From JBAUHN01 sp049680295 (GTDB lineage: Bacteria; Pseudomonadota; Alphaproteobacteria; Rhodobacterales; Rhodobacteraceae), in the NCBI GenBank assembly GCA_049680295.1, contig JBAUHN010000370.1, forward strand, positions 1 to 29,087: DNA of 29,087 nucleotides, given 5' to 3'. Shown in pieces: positions 1 through 8,286 of this stretch; position 1 is the first letter of the stretch; every line of letters starts with the position of its first letter. Made by a program: the position numbers and the translations under genes. Below the pieces are notes generated by a model. That model saw only the letters and a list, made by a program, of their open reading frames with translations. It had not been told where the DNA came from and did not search any database.

Positions 1-43
1 ATTGGACGCAAGATTTTTATATATCAAAAAAATTACAACGCCT

Positions 44-652
44 CTAGAATTCCACACCCTTTTGCGCCTTCACACCCTCTTTGAAGGGATGTTTGATCAG
101 GCTCATCTCGGTCACAAGATCAGCGGCCTCGATCAGCTCTGGCTTGGCATTGCGGCCGGTCAGAACCACATGGGTCATGCTGGGCTTTTGGGTCAGCAGG
201 AAATCGACTACTTCGTCTATGTCCAGATAATCATAACGCAGCGCGATGTTGATCTCATCGAGCAGCACAAACTGAATATCGGGATCAAGGATTTGTTCTT
301 TGGCAATTGCCCAGCCGTTTTGTGCGGCAGCAATATCGCGTTCACGGTCCTGGGTTTCCCAGGTAAAGCCTTCGCCGCTCACAAAAAACCGGCATTCATC
401 GGCAAACCGGTCACGCAGAAACGTCTTTTCACCGGTATCCCAGTTGCCTTTGATAAACTGCACCACGGCGCAGGGGATGTCATGCGCAATGCAGCGCATG
501 ATCATGCCAAACCCGGACGACGTTTTTCCCTTACCCGCCCCGGTATGCACCATGATCAGACCTTTTTCTTCGGTCTTTCCGGCCATCATTTTGTCGCGGG
601 CTGCTTTGATCTTTTTCATCTTGGCGCTGTGGCGTTCATTGACGTCGTTCAT
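44..652 (-). CDS. cobO: Cob(I)yrinic acid a,c-diamide adenosyltransferase (CobO/BtuR/CobA-type)
   Basis: Transfers the 5'-deoxyadenosyl group of ATP to reduced corrinoid cobalt, making adenosylcobyrinate a,c-diamide in the cytoplasm. The 202-residue protein has the family's P-loop variant GAGKGKTSS at residues 38-46, preceded by a basic N-terminal helix, and the FVLLDEINIALRY block; its length is normal for CobO. The frame stays open upstream to 901, but the ATG at 652 is preferred: it has GGAGG just upstream and begins the conserved protein, whereas the extra 83 residues run antisense through the promoter and riboswitch. It is divergent from the DUF1636-cobW operon and has no riboswitch of its own on the minus strand. 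The 43 bases after its stop are AT-rich and hold no recognisable gene. Confidence 0.95.
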   Translation of the reverse strand: MNDVNERHSAKMKKIKAARDKMMAGKTEEKGLIMVHTGAGKGKTSSGFGMIMRCIAHDIPCAVVQFIKGNWDTGEKTFLRDRFADECRFFVSGEGFTWETQDRERDIAAAQNGWAIAKEQILDPDIQFVLLDEINIALRYDYLDIDEVVDFLLTQKPSMTHVVLTGRNAKPELIEAADLVTEMSLIKHPFKEGVKAQKGVEF

Positions 653-722
653 GGGGTCCTCCGCTGCGGTTGTTGGCCAAGTGGTGCCACGGACCAGCCG
701 CACACGCCAGAGGGAATCGCGC

Positions 723-751
723 TTGACACACGCCCCCTTGCAACCCATTAG
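723..751 (+). promoter_or_regulatory. Candidate sigma-70 promoter for the riboswitch-cobW operon
   Basis: A perfect -35 TTGACA (723-728) is followed by a 17-nt spacer and a weak -10 CATTAG (746-751). The predicted transcription start falls at about 757, exactly where the 5' strand of riboswitch stem P1 begins, which supports the call. It lies in the divergent region between cobO and the + operon. Confidence 0.5.
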
Positions 752-756
752 GGTTT

Positions 757-959
757 TGTTGGTGCCCGGGGCTTGCTTTGGGTGAAAAGGGAATGTGACA
801 GGGCTGCGATCAATCTTGGCAGCCCTAAAAACAGCCGCCCCCGCGACCGTGACCGGAGAGGTTTTCTGCCATTGGCCACCCGTGCTGAGAAGGCAGTTCA
901 ACCACCCTGACCCTGACGTAAGGGTTCAGGACATCCGCAAGCCGGGAGACCTGCCAACA
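757..959 (+). ncRNA. Cobalamin riboswitch (AdoCbl-type) upstream of DUF1636-cobW-cobN
   Basis: Hallmarks in order are GGTGCCC near 761, AAAAGGGAA near 783, CCGCCCCCGCGACCGTGACC near 835-855, GCCATTGGCCACC, GAGAAGGC, and the terminal B12-box end GCAAGCCGGGAGACCTGCC near 937-955. The closing stem P1 can be drawn as TGTTGG (757-762) with CCAACA (954-959). It should bind adenosylcobalamin and shut down the downstream operon when B12 is plentiful. The gene-free stretch 653-1064 consists of the cobO leader, the promoter above, this riboswitch and about 105 nt of GC-rich leader (960-1064). That last part probably holds the expression platform. I could not assign a clear terminator there, so control may be translational. 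Confidence 0.93.
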
Positions 960-1064
960 CGAAGGACGAAAACGAAACCGGACGGGGTGTTCCGGGTGTC
1001 GGGATATTCGGCCCTTGCCGCCCGCCATCCGCAGCCAGTGTCCATAAGAACTGGAACATTAGTG

Positions 1065-1439
1065 GTGAGCGATCTGCCCCCTGTCGAATTGCTGGTCTGC
1101 GTCAAATGCAGACGTGAAACCGAAGTGCCCGAAGGCGGCACCCGCCCCGGCGAAGCGTTGCACGCCGCATTGGCCAATCGCGATTTGCCCGCGCATGTCA
1201 CGCTGAAAGCCGTTGAATGCCTGTCAAACTGTTCGTCAGGGTGTTCCGTTGCGTTGCGCGGTGGTCCCGAACGCTGGACCTATGTCTATGGTAATCTGCT
1301 TGAAACCGAACACGCCGACACCGTATTGGAAGGTGCTACGGCCTATGCTGCCACCGCCAACGGGTTGGTCCCGTGGCGTGAACGCCCTGAACATTTTCGC
1401 AAAAACTGTATCGCCCGTATCCCCCCGCAGGAGTTTTGA
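1065..1439 (+). CDS. DUF1636 Cys-rich putative metal-binding or thioredoxin-like ferredoxin protein
   Basis: A protein of about 124 residues, first gene after the riboswitch. With GTG 1065 as start, cysteines lie at 12, 15, 52, 56, 60 and 115. The CVKC and ECLSNCSSGC clusters resemble the CX(n)C...CX3C spacing of thioredoxin-fold [2Fe-2S] ferredoxins, which is an inference. DUF1636 genes recur beside cobW/cobN in alphaproteobacteria, but I know of no established function. The frame is open back to 795 through the riboswitch, so the start is chosen after the riboswitch: GTG at 1062 or 1065, neither with a good ribosome-binding site. Three bases separate its stop from the cobW start. Possible roles are cobalt handling with CobW or electron supply to the oxygen- and Fe-S-dependent CobG. 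Confidence 0.75.
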   Translation: MSDLPPVELLVCVKCRRETEVPEGGTRPGEALHAALANRDLPAHVTLKAVECLSNCSSGCSVALRGGPERWTYVYGNLLETEHADTVLEGATAYAATANGLVPWRERPEHFRKNCIARIPPQEF

Positions 1440-1442
1440 TCC

Positions 1443-2498
1443 ATGGCCAACCTTAATAAAATCCCCGTCACCGTCATCACCGGCTTTCTGGGCTCGGGCA
1501 AAACCACGTTGGTGCGTCATTTGATGCAAAACCCCCAAGGGCTGCGTCTGGCTGTGATCGTCAATGAATTTGGCGATGTCGGTGTTGATGGCGACATTCT
1601 TAAATCCTGCGCGATCCCCGATTGTCCGGCGGAAAACATCATGGAACTGGCCAATGGCTGCATCTGCTGCACTGTCGCGGATGATTTCATCCCCACAATC
1701 GAGGCGCTGATGGCGCTGGATCCGCAACCCGAACATATCCTGATTGAAACGTCCGGTCTTGCCCTGCCCAAACCGTTGCTCAAAGCATTTGACTGGCCCG
1801 ATATCCGCAGCCGCATCACCGTTGATGGCGTCATCGCACTGGCCGATGCCGAAGCCGTGGCAGCAGGGCGTTTTGCCCCGGATATTAAGGCAGTCGAGGC
1901 GCAGCGTCTGGCCGATGACAGTCTGGACCATGAGACGCCGCTGTCGGAAGTATTCGAAGATCAGATCAGCTGTGCCGACATTATCCTGCTGACCAAACCG
2001 GACCTTGCGGGCCCTGAGGGTGTTGCCAAGGCCAAGGCGATCATCGCGGCAGAAACACCGCGACCGCTGCCCGTTGTCGAAGTTGCCGAAGGTGTGGTTG
2101 ATCCGCGGGTGATCCTCGGGCTTGCCGCCGCCGCCGAAGACGATCTGGACGCAAGGCCCAGCCATCACGATGGCCATGACGATCATGAACATGATGATTT
2201 CGAATCCGTAATCATCGACATCCCCGAAGTGTCCGATCCTGCCGATCTGGTCGCCCGGATCGAGGCAATGGCCAAATCGCAGAACATCCTGCGCGTCAAA
2301 GGATATGCCGCCGTTGCAGGCAAACCGATGCGTCTGTTGGTTCAGGCGGTGGGCGCGCGGGTCCGTCATCAGTTCGACCGGCCATGGGCACCGGATGAGG
2401 CGCGTCAGGGCCGTTTGGTCGTGATTGCCGAACATGACGACGTGAACGTCGCAGCAATCAGGTCCGCTTTGATACAGCCTGCGGCAGCAGCCGAATAA
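1443..2498 (+). CDS. cobW: CobW-type metal-chaperone GTPase
   Basis: A 351-residue G3E GTPase thought to deliver Co2+ to the cobaltochelatase. Visible motifs are Walker A GFLGSGKTT (14-22), the GCICC metal-site motif with Cys at 73, 75 and 76, ETSGLALPKP (102-111) and the guanine-specificity motif TKPD (184-187). A His/Asp-rich loop follows at 240-252 (SHHDGHDDHEHDD) and then the CobW C-terminal domain. The His-rich stretch is a plausible second metal-binding site. GCAGGAG sits 5' of the ATG. It lies between the DUF1636 gene and cobN, 13 nt before cobN, under B12-riboswitch control, which favours a cobalt role over the zinc role of other family members. Confidence 0.95.
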   Translation: MANLNKIPVTVITGFLGSGKTTLVRHLMQNPQGLRLAVIVNEFGDVGVDGDILKSCAIPDCPAENIMELANGCICCTVADDFIPTIEALMALDPQPEHILIETSGLALPKPLLKAFDWPDIRSRITVDGVIALADAEAVAAGRFAPDIKAVEAQRLADDSLDHETPLSEVFEDQISCADIILLTKPDLAGPEGVAKAKAIIAAETPRPLPVVEVAEGVVDPRVILGLAAAAEDDLDARPSHHDGHDDHEHDDFESVIIDIPEVSDPADLVARIEAMAKSQNILRVKGYAAVAGKPMRLLVQAVGARVRHQFDRPWAPDEARQGRLVVIAEHDDVNVAAIRSALIQPAAAAE

Positions 2499-2511
2499 AC
2501 GGACCCCAGAC

Positions 2512-5500
2512 ATGCATGTCGTCTTTCGCGAAAGTCATGGCCTAGAAGAGACCGAGACGCCAATGGATCTGGGGCAATCGCCTGCAGATCTGGTGGTGCT
2601 GTCGTTCTCGGACAGTGATCTTGGCGCTTTTGCGGCCGGATGGCATCAGGGCGGCGGCAAGCAGGGTAAATTGCCCACCCTGCGGCTGGCCAATCTGGTG
2701 GGGCTGAAACACCCCCTTTCGGTCGACACTTATGTCGAACAAACGCTCAGCGGTGCCAAGGGCATCCTGATCCGGCTGATTGGGGGCGTGTCATATTGGT
2801 CTTATGGGCTGCAACAGGTTCTGGCACTGGCGCAGGCCAACGGCATCGCCTTGGCGGTTTTGCCTGCAGACGGACGTGTTGATACGCGTCTTGATGATAT
2901 GTCGACCTTGCCGGTCTCGACCCTGCGCCGCCTGGCGCATCTGTGTGACACTGGCGGCGCCGTCGCAGCGCAAGCCGCCCTTGCGCAAATGGCACTGGCA
3001 TCAGGGCTTTATGCAGGCCCGGTGCGCGGGGCCAAAGCCTTGCCCACGGTTGGCGCATGGACGCCCGAGGACGACGTTTGCTGCCCGCTGGTGATGGGGC
3101 CGGATGATGCCCCTTTGGTGATTATCACCTTTTACCGTGCCTATCTTGCGGCCGCAGACCTTGATCCAATACGCGCGTTGTTCACGGCGCTGCGCGCCCG
3201 CGGATTTCGCGCCTTGGGGTTATTCGCGCCATCGCTCAAGGCCCCCGATGCCGCCCCCTGGATGGCCCGGCAAATCGCTCATCTGTCACCCGCAGCAATC
3301 GTCAATGCCACCGCGTTTTCGGGCAAAGGGGCAGACGGCACGTCGCCGCTGGATGCAGGCGATGTACCGGTGTTTCAGGTGGCGCTTGCAACATCGCGAC
3401 GCGATGCATGGGCCAAGTCCGAGCGTGGGTTATCACCTGCCGATCTGGCGATGCATGTGGTATTGCCCGAAGTCGACGGGCGCCTGTTTGCGGGTCTTGC
3501 CTCGTTCAAGGAACCGCAAACCCGCGACACAGACCTGCAATACGCCCGTTTCGCCCACAATGCCGAAACCGACCGGATCGAGGCGGTCGCGGATAAGGTC
3601 CAGTCTTGGGTCGATTTGGCCTGCACACCGGCAAAGTCCCGCAAATTGGCATTGGTCCTTAGCACTTACCCCGGCAAAGACTGGAATATGGCCCATGCTG
3701 TCGGCCTTGACGCGCTGGCCTCGGCAAGGGCGATTTTAGAGGATCTGGGCGACGCTGGCCATGGGGTTGGTCGGCAGCGTGATCCGCTGGATCAGGCGCT
3801 TTTGGTTGAAACGATCAACTGGCCGCTGTGCGACTACCAATCCGCGCTCGGCACCCTGCCCCAGCCCTTGCAGGATGACCTGGCCGCAATTTGGGGCGAT
3901 CCTGCACAGGATGCTCCGGGCGGGCAATTCCGGTTCAAAGCCCTGCGACAGGGCAACATCGTCATAGCCTTGCAACCTGAACGTGGCGCGTTTGCCGCGC
4001 GCCATGATGAGTATCACGACCTGTCACGCACCCCCTGCCATGGCTATGTTGCATTTTATCTATGGTTGCAGTCCCAGGTTCAGGCGCTGGTCCACATTGG
4101 CGCGCATGGCACATTGGAATGGCTGCCGGGTAAATCCGTGGCGCTTTCAGATCATTGCTGGCCCGAGGTTCTGATCGGGTCGATGCCGGTGATCTACCCT
4201 TTCATTGTCAATGACCCCGGTGAGGCCGCGCAGGCCAAGCGGCGAATCGGGGCTGTGACATTGGGCCACCTGCCCCCCCCGATGGCGCACTCTGCGACCC
4301 CGGACCGTCTGGTCCGGCTTGAGGCGCTGCTGGATGAGTTTTCCAATGCCGATGGTCTGGACCCGAAGCGCCGCGACCGGTTGCAGGACGACATCCGCGC
4401 CGAGGCACAGGCTCTTGGCGTCGAAGGCGATCTGGGCCTTGATCAAGCCACCTGTTCGGCCGAAGCAATCACCCGGATCGACCGGTTTGTTTGTGACATC
4501 AAGGAAAGCCAGTATGGCGATGGCCTGCATATCTGGGGCCGCACGCCGCCCGTTGCTGCCCCGCATGAAACCGACACCTCCGTTACCGCTGAACGCCACA
4601 GCGTGATTGCGGCGCTAAACGGGCAACGCATTGCTGGCGGTCCGTCCGGTTCACCCTATCGCGGGCGTCGCGATGTGCTGCCCACCGGGCGCAACCTCTA
4701 TACCACCGACCCGCGCAGCGTTCCGACCCGTGCCGCCTACGCCCAGGGTGTCAAACTGGCCGAAGAATTGGTCCGGCGTCACCTGCAAGACGAAGGCGAC
4801 TGGCCACGCAGTCTGATTGTGGACCTTTGGGGATCAGCCACCATGCGCACTGCTGGCGAGGAATTCGCAATGGCGCTGCATTTGCTGGGCGTGAAACCGA
4901 TCTGGGATCAGGGGTCCGAGCGGGTGTCAGGCATCGAAGTACTGCCAATCACTGATCTTGACCGTCCGCGCATCGACGTGACGTTGCGCGTCTCGGGCCT
5001 GTTTCGCGACGTGTTTCCGACGCTGTCAGCGCTTTTTGGACAGGCCACGCGGGCGCTTTCGGCCCGTGACGAAGCACCTGACTGGAACCCCTATGCGGGC
5101 GGGTCGGCCACCGCGCGTGTCTATGGGCCAGCACCAGGACGGTTTGGCCTTGGGATGGGTGCTGATCTGGAAACCTATACCGACGAAAGCCGGGCAGCAG
5201 CCGGGCAGGCCTGGCTTAGTGCCAGCGCCTATGCGCTGGATGGCACAGATGCGGTTCAAGATGCAGATGGCATTCGTGCGCGTGTCGCGGCTGCCGACAG
5301 TTTTGTGCACCTGCAGGACCTGCCCGAAACCGATTTGTTGCTGGCCTCGGATTATGCGGCACATGAGGCGGGCTTTGCCGCAGCTCAGGCGATCACCGGG
5401 GGCAAAGCAGCTTTGTATCACCTCGACAGCACCCAGCCTGACCGTCCCCGCGCCCGCAGCCTGCCCGAAGAAATCGCCCGCGTGGTTCAATCACGTGCCA

Positions 5501-5796
5501 CCCAACCGGGATGGCTGCGCGGCATGATGCGCCATGGGTTTCGCGGCGGTGCGGAAATCGCCGCGACACTGGATCACATGGCCGCTTTTGCGCATCTGGC
5601 AGGCGTGGTGCAGCCACATCTGTTTGATCAGTACCACGCCGCAACACTGGGCGATCCGAACGTCGCGGCCTTTCTGCAGGACGCCAATCCGGGGGCTTAT
5701 CAGGCGATGCTGGATCAATTCGCCGCTCTGGATGCGGCAGGTCTGTGGCAGACCCGGCGCAATTCGATCCGCGCCGCGTTGCAGGCTGCGCAATGA
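2512..5796 (+). CDS. cobN: Aerobic cobaltochelatase large subunit CobN
   Basis: The corrin-binding catalytic subunit that, with CobS and CobT, inserts Co2+ into hydrogenobyrinate a,c-diamide using ATP. The protein is 1094 residues, shorter than the roughly 1270 of Pseudomonas denitrificans CobN but consistent with rhodobacterial homologues as I recall them. The family signature GAHGTLEWLPGK is near residues 531-542, and the N-terminus MHVVFRESHGLEETETP is typical of the group. CobS and CobT are not in this window. The stop overlaps the cobG start as ATGA, so the two are probably translationally coupled. BchH, a related chelatase, is excluded by the cobalamin context. Confidence 0.95.
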   Translation: MHVVFRESHGLEETETPMDLGQSPADLVVLSFSDSDLGAFAAGWHQGGGKQGKLPTLRLANLVGLKHPLSVDTYVEQTLSGAKGILIRLIGGVSYWSYGLQQVLALAQANGIALAVLPADGRVDTRLDDMSTLPVSTLRRLAHLCDTGGAVAAQAALAQMALASGLYAGPVRGAKALPTVGAWTPEDDVCCPLVMGPDDAPLVIITFYRAYLAAADLDPIRALFTALRARGFRALGLFAPSLKAPDAAPWMARQIAHLSPAAIVNATAFSGKGADGTSPLDAGDVPVFQVALATSRRDAWAKSERGLSPADLAMHVVLPEVDGRLFAGLASFKEPQTRDTDLQYARFAHNAETDRIEAVADKVQSWVDLACTPAKSRKLALVLSTYPGKDWNMAHAVGLDALASARAILEDLGDAGHGVGRQRDPLDQALLVETINWPLCDYQSALGTLPQPLQDDLAAIWGDPAQDAPGGQFRFKALRQGNIVIALQPERGAFAARHDEYHDLSRTPCHGYVAFYLWLQSQVQALVHIGAHGTLEWLPGKSVALSDHCWPEVLIGSMPVIYPFIVNDPGEAAQAKRRIGAVTLGHLPPPMAHSATPDRLVRLEALLDEFSNADGLDPKRRDRLQDDIRAEAQALGVEGDLGLDQATCSAEAITRIDRFVCDIKESQYGDGLHIWGRTPPVAAPHETDTSVTAERHSVIAALNGQRIAGGPSGSPYRGRRDVLPTGRNLYTTDPRSVPTRAAYAQGVKLAEELVRRHLQDEGDWPRSLIVDLWGSATMRTAGEEFAMALHLLGVKPIWDQGSERVSGIEVLPITDLDRPRIDVTLRVSGLFRDVFPTLSALFGQATRALSARDEAPDWNPYAGGSATARVYGPAPGRFGLGMGADLETYTDESRAAAGQAWLSASAYALDGTDAVQDADGIRARVAAADSFVHLQDLPETDLLLASDYAAHEAGFAAAQAITGGKAALYHLDSTQPDRPRARSLPEEIARVVQSRATQPGWLRGMMRHGFRGGAEIAATLDHMAAFAHLAGVVQPHLFDQYHAATLGDPNVAAFLQDANPGAYQAMLDQFAALDAAGLWQTRRNSIRAALQAAQ

Positions 5797-6914
5797 TCGG
5801 CATCCACAGCCCCGCAGTCAAGGGCTGGTGTCCCGGTGCGTATCGTCCGATGATGTCAGGTGACGGGCTGATCGTGCGGGTCAAACCACGCCTTTGCCGG
5901 ATAACGCGGGCTCAGGGCCTGGCGCTTTGCGACATATCGCGGCGTTTTGGCAATGGCGTGATTGACCTGACCAGCCGGGCCAACCTGCAATTGCGCGGCG
6001 TTGCTGAGGATCAGCATCAACAGGTGTTGGACCTGCTGCTGAGCCATGGCTTGCTCGATGACACCCCCGAGGATGAGCAAAAACGCTCGGTTATTGTCAC
6101 GCCGCTTTGGCAAGCGGATGATTTGAATGTGACCTTGCATGACGCAGTTTGCGTCCGCTTGGATGAATTGCCCCTGCTGCCACCTAAAATGGGCATCGCC
6201 ATTGATGCGGGCGATGCGCCTGTGCTGGGCGAAACACCTGCTGATTTCCGCTTTGAACGTGGCACGTCGGGCCTGATCCTGCGGGCCGACGGGATGGCCC
6301 AAGGGCGCGAGGTCACAGAAGAAACTGCCATAGATGCGCTGATCGACATGGCAAACTGGTTTGTAACCTCCGGCGGGGTCGCGGCCAAACGGATGGCGCG
6401 GCATGTCAATACCACGCCGCCCTGCGAGGCCTGGCAAATGCATGCGCCGCGGCCATCCGGCCCACGCATCACCCCCGGTGGCCCCGTGTTTGGTGCCGCC
6501 TTCGGCAGCCTTGATGCGCAGGCCTTAACCACGTTGATCACGCAAAGCGACTGCACCGGCCTGCGCGTCACCCCCTGGCGCATGTTTATTCTTGAAGATG
6601 CCAATCCATCGGCTGCGCAGGGTTTCATCACGGCACCCGGCGATCCGTTGATGCATGTCCATGCCTGCCCCGGCGCACCGGCCTGTGCAGCCTCAACCGT
6701 TGAGACGCGAAAGCTTGCGCGCTTGCTGGCACCGGATTACAGGGACGGATTGCACGTATCAGGATGCGCCAAAGGCTGCGCCTACCCTAAAATGGCCGCC
6801 ACAACTTTGGTCGGGCGCGACGGCACCTATGACCTTGTAGAGAACGGCCATCCATGGGATCACCCCGCCCAAACCGGGCTAATGCCCGCCGAGCTCATCC
6901 ATAAAAAGACCTGA
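5793..6914 (+). CDS. cobG: Precorrin-3B synthase (oxygen-dependent)
   Basis: Catalyses the O2-dependent hydroxylation and gamma-lactone formation on precorrin-3A that precedes ring contraction, the step that defines the aerobic pathway. The 373-residue protein has the nitrite/sulfite-reductase fold and the [4Fe-4S] ligand pattern CX5C...CX3C: Cys292 and Cys298 in HACPGAPAC, Cys325 and Cys329 in SGCAKGCAYP. The frame is open for 16 codons upstream, but the ATG at 5793 overlapping the cobN stop (ATGA) begins the family-like N-terminus (MIGIHSPAVKGWCPGAYRPM). cobH begins 5 nt after its stop. Anaerobic alternatives such as CbiD/CbiG are not seen. Confidence 0.93.
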   Translation: MIGIHSPAVKGWCPGAYRPMMSGDGLIVRVKPRLCRITRAQGLALCDISRRFGNGVIDLTSRANLQLRGVAEDQHQQVLDLLLSHGLLDDTPEDEQKRSVIVTPLWQADDLNVTLHDAVCVRLDELPLLPPKMGIAIDAGDAPVLGETPADFRFERGTSGLILRADGMAQGREVTEETAIDALIDMANWFVTSGGVAAKRMARHVNTTPPCEAWQMHAPRPSGPRITPGGPVFGAAFGSLDAQALTTLITQSDCTGLRVTPWRMFILEDANPSAAQGFITAPGDPLMHVHACPGAPACAASTVETRKLARLLAPDYRDGLHVSGCAKGCAYPKMAATTLVGRDGTYDLVENGHPWDHPAQTGLMPAELIHKKT

Positions 6915-6919
6915 GACCC

Positions 6920-7549
6920 ATGCCATATGAATATCAAACCGATGGCGCGGCCATCTACCTGAAATCTTTTGCCACCATCCGTGCCGAGGCGGATCTCGCA
7001 CGCTTTGATGCCGATGAGGAAACCGTAGCCGTGCGCATGATCCATGCAGCGGGCATGGTGGGTCTGGAACAGTATTGTCGGTTTTCGCCCGGATTTGTCC
7101 CCGCCGCCCGCACCGCGTTAGAGGCTGGCGCGCCCATTCTATGTGACGCACGTATGGTCAGCGAGGGTATCACCCGCACGCGCCTGCCTGCGGAAAATCA
7201 GGTGATCTGCACCCTGCACGATCAGGGCGTGCGCGATCTGGCCGCAAAAATGGGCAACACCCGGTCGGCTGCAGCGCTTGAGCTTTGGCGCCCGCATCTG
7301 GAAGGCGCAATCGTGGCCATCGGCAATGCGCCAACGGCCCTGTTTCACCTGCTCAATATGCTGGAAGATCCGGATTGCCCGCGCCCGGCGGCCATCATTG
7401 GCTGCCCGGTCGGCTTTGTCGGCGCGGTTGAAAGCAAAGACGCGCTTTGGGCCGATCAACCGGTACCGTGTTGCATCGTACAAGGGCGTCTGGGCGGCAG
7501 CGCCATCACCGTCGCCGCCGTCAACGCCATCGCGAGCCGGATCGAATGA
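6920..7549 (+). CDS. cobH: Precorrin-8X methylmutase
   Basis: Moves the C11 methyl group to C12, converting precorrin-8X to hydrogenobyrinic acid. It is 209 residues, the normal length, with the catalytic histidine at residue 42 in VRMIHAAGMV and conserved blocks CDARMVSEGIT, ELWRPHLEGAIVAIGNAPTA and PAAIIGCPVGFVGAVESK. The start is the ATG 5 nt after the cobG stop. Its stop overlaps the cobI start by ATGA, continuing the tightly packed operon order cobG-cobH-cobI-cobJ. Confidence 0.96.
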   Translation: MPYEYQTDGAAIYLKSFATIRAEADLARFDADEETVAVRMIHAAGMVGLEQYCRFSPGFVPAARTALEAGAPILCDARMVSEGITRTRLPAENQVICTLHDQGVRDLAAKMGNTRSAAALELWRPHLEGAIVAIGNAPTALFHLLNMLEDPDCPRPAAIIGCPVGFVGAVESKDALWADQPVPCCIVQGRLGGSAITVAAVNAIASRIE

Positions 7550-8286
7550 GCGGCGCGCCCAAATCAGGAACTGTATACGGCGTCGGTCTTGGCCCCGGCG
7601 ATCCTGACCTTCTGAGCGTGCGCGCCGACAGATTGGTGCGCAACGCGCGCCATGTCGCGTTCTTTCGCAAAGCCGGGCGCGCCGGACAGGCCCGCAGCAT
7701 CGTAAACGGAATGTTGCCTGAAGGTGCGATTGAGCATCCGATGGAATACCCTGTTACCACGGAAATACCCCTGACGGACCCTGCCTATAACGCCTCACTG
7801 CAGGGGTTTTATGCGGACTGCACGGCGCGGATACGTGCGCTGACTGACGCCGGCGAAGACGTGGTGGTGCTGTGCGAAGGGGATCCGTTCTTTTATGGAT
7901 CGTTCATGCATCTTTATGAACGGCTCAAAAACGATATCCCCGTCGAAGTTGTCCCGGCGATCACCGGAATGTCAGGCGCCTGGACGGCAACAGGCGCGCC
8001 GATCACCTGGGGCGATGATGTGCTCAGCGTGCTGATGGGCACATTGGACGAGAATACATTGGCAAAGAATATGGCCAATGCGGACGCGCTGGTGGTGATG
8101 AAGATCGGCCGCAACATCGACAAGGTCAAACGCGCGCTGAAAACGGCACAGCGCTATGATGCGGCATGGCTTGTGGAATATGCCACGATGCCCAACCAGA
8201 CCGTGCAGCGATTGGCGGATGCCGAGGATAAGATCACGCCCTATTTTTCGATTATTGTGGTGCATGGCCAGGGCCGCCGCCCATGA
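7546..8286 (+). CDS. cobI: Precorrin-2 C20-methyltransferase
   Basis: SAM-dependent methylation of precorrin-2 at C20, giving precorrin-3A. A 246-residue tetrapyrrole methylase with the N-terminal SAM loop GLGPGDP (14-20) and the second motif EGDPFFYGSF (111-120), followed by VVPAITGMSGAW and TWGDDVLSVLMGT, typical of CobI/CbiL. The frame extends 33 codons upstream as an Arg-rich antisense-like stretch inside cobH, so the ATGA-overlapping ATG at 7546 is chosen. It overlaps cobJ by ATGA at its other end. Confidence 0.95.
   Translation: MSGAPKSGTVYGVGLGPGDPDLLSVRADRLVRNARHVAFFRKAGRAGQARSIVNGMLPEGAIEHPMEYPVTTEIPLTDPAYNASLQGFYADCTARIRALTDAGEDVVVLCEGDPFFYGSFMHLYERLKNDIPVEVVPAITGMSGAWTATGAPITWGDDVLSVLMGTLDENTLAKNMANADALVVMKIGRNIDKVKRALKTAQRYDAAWLVEYATMPNQTVQRLADAEDKITPYFSIIVVHGQGRRP

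Noticed and set aside
2..751. 249-codon + strand frame at the left end
   Set aside because: Antisense to cobO, which has intact motifs and a ribosome-binding site; no family features.
653..901. 83-residue N-terminal extension of CobO
   Set aside because: It would overlap the promoter and riboswitch on the other strand, is not CobO-like, and the ATG at 652 has a good ribosome-binding site.
1236..2513. 425-codon minus-strand frame across cobW
   Set aside because: It is wholly antisense to a clear CobW GTPase and has no recognisable domain; high GC keeps the shadow frame open.
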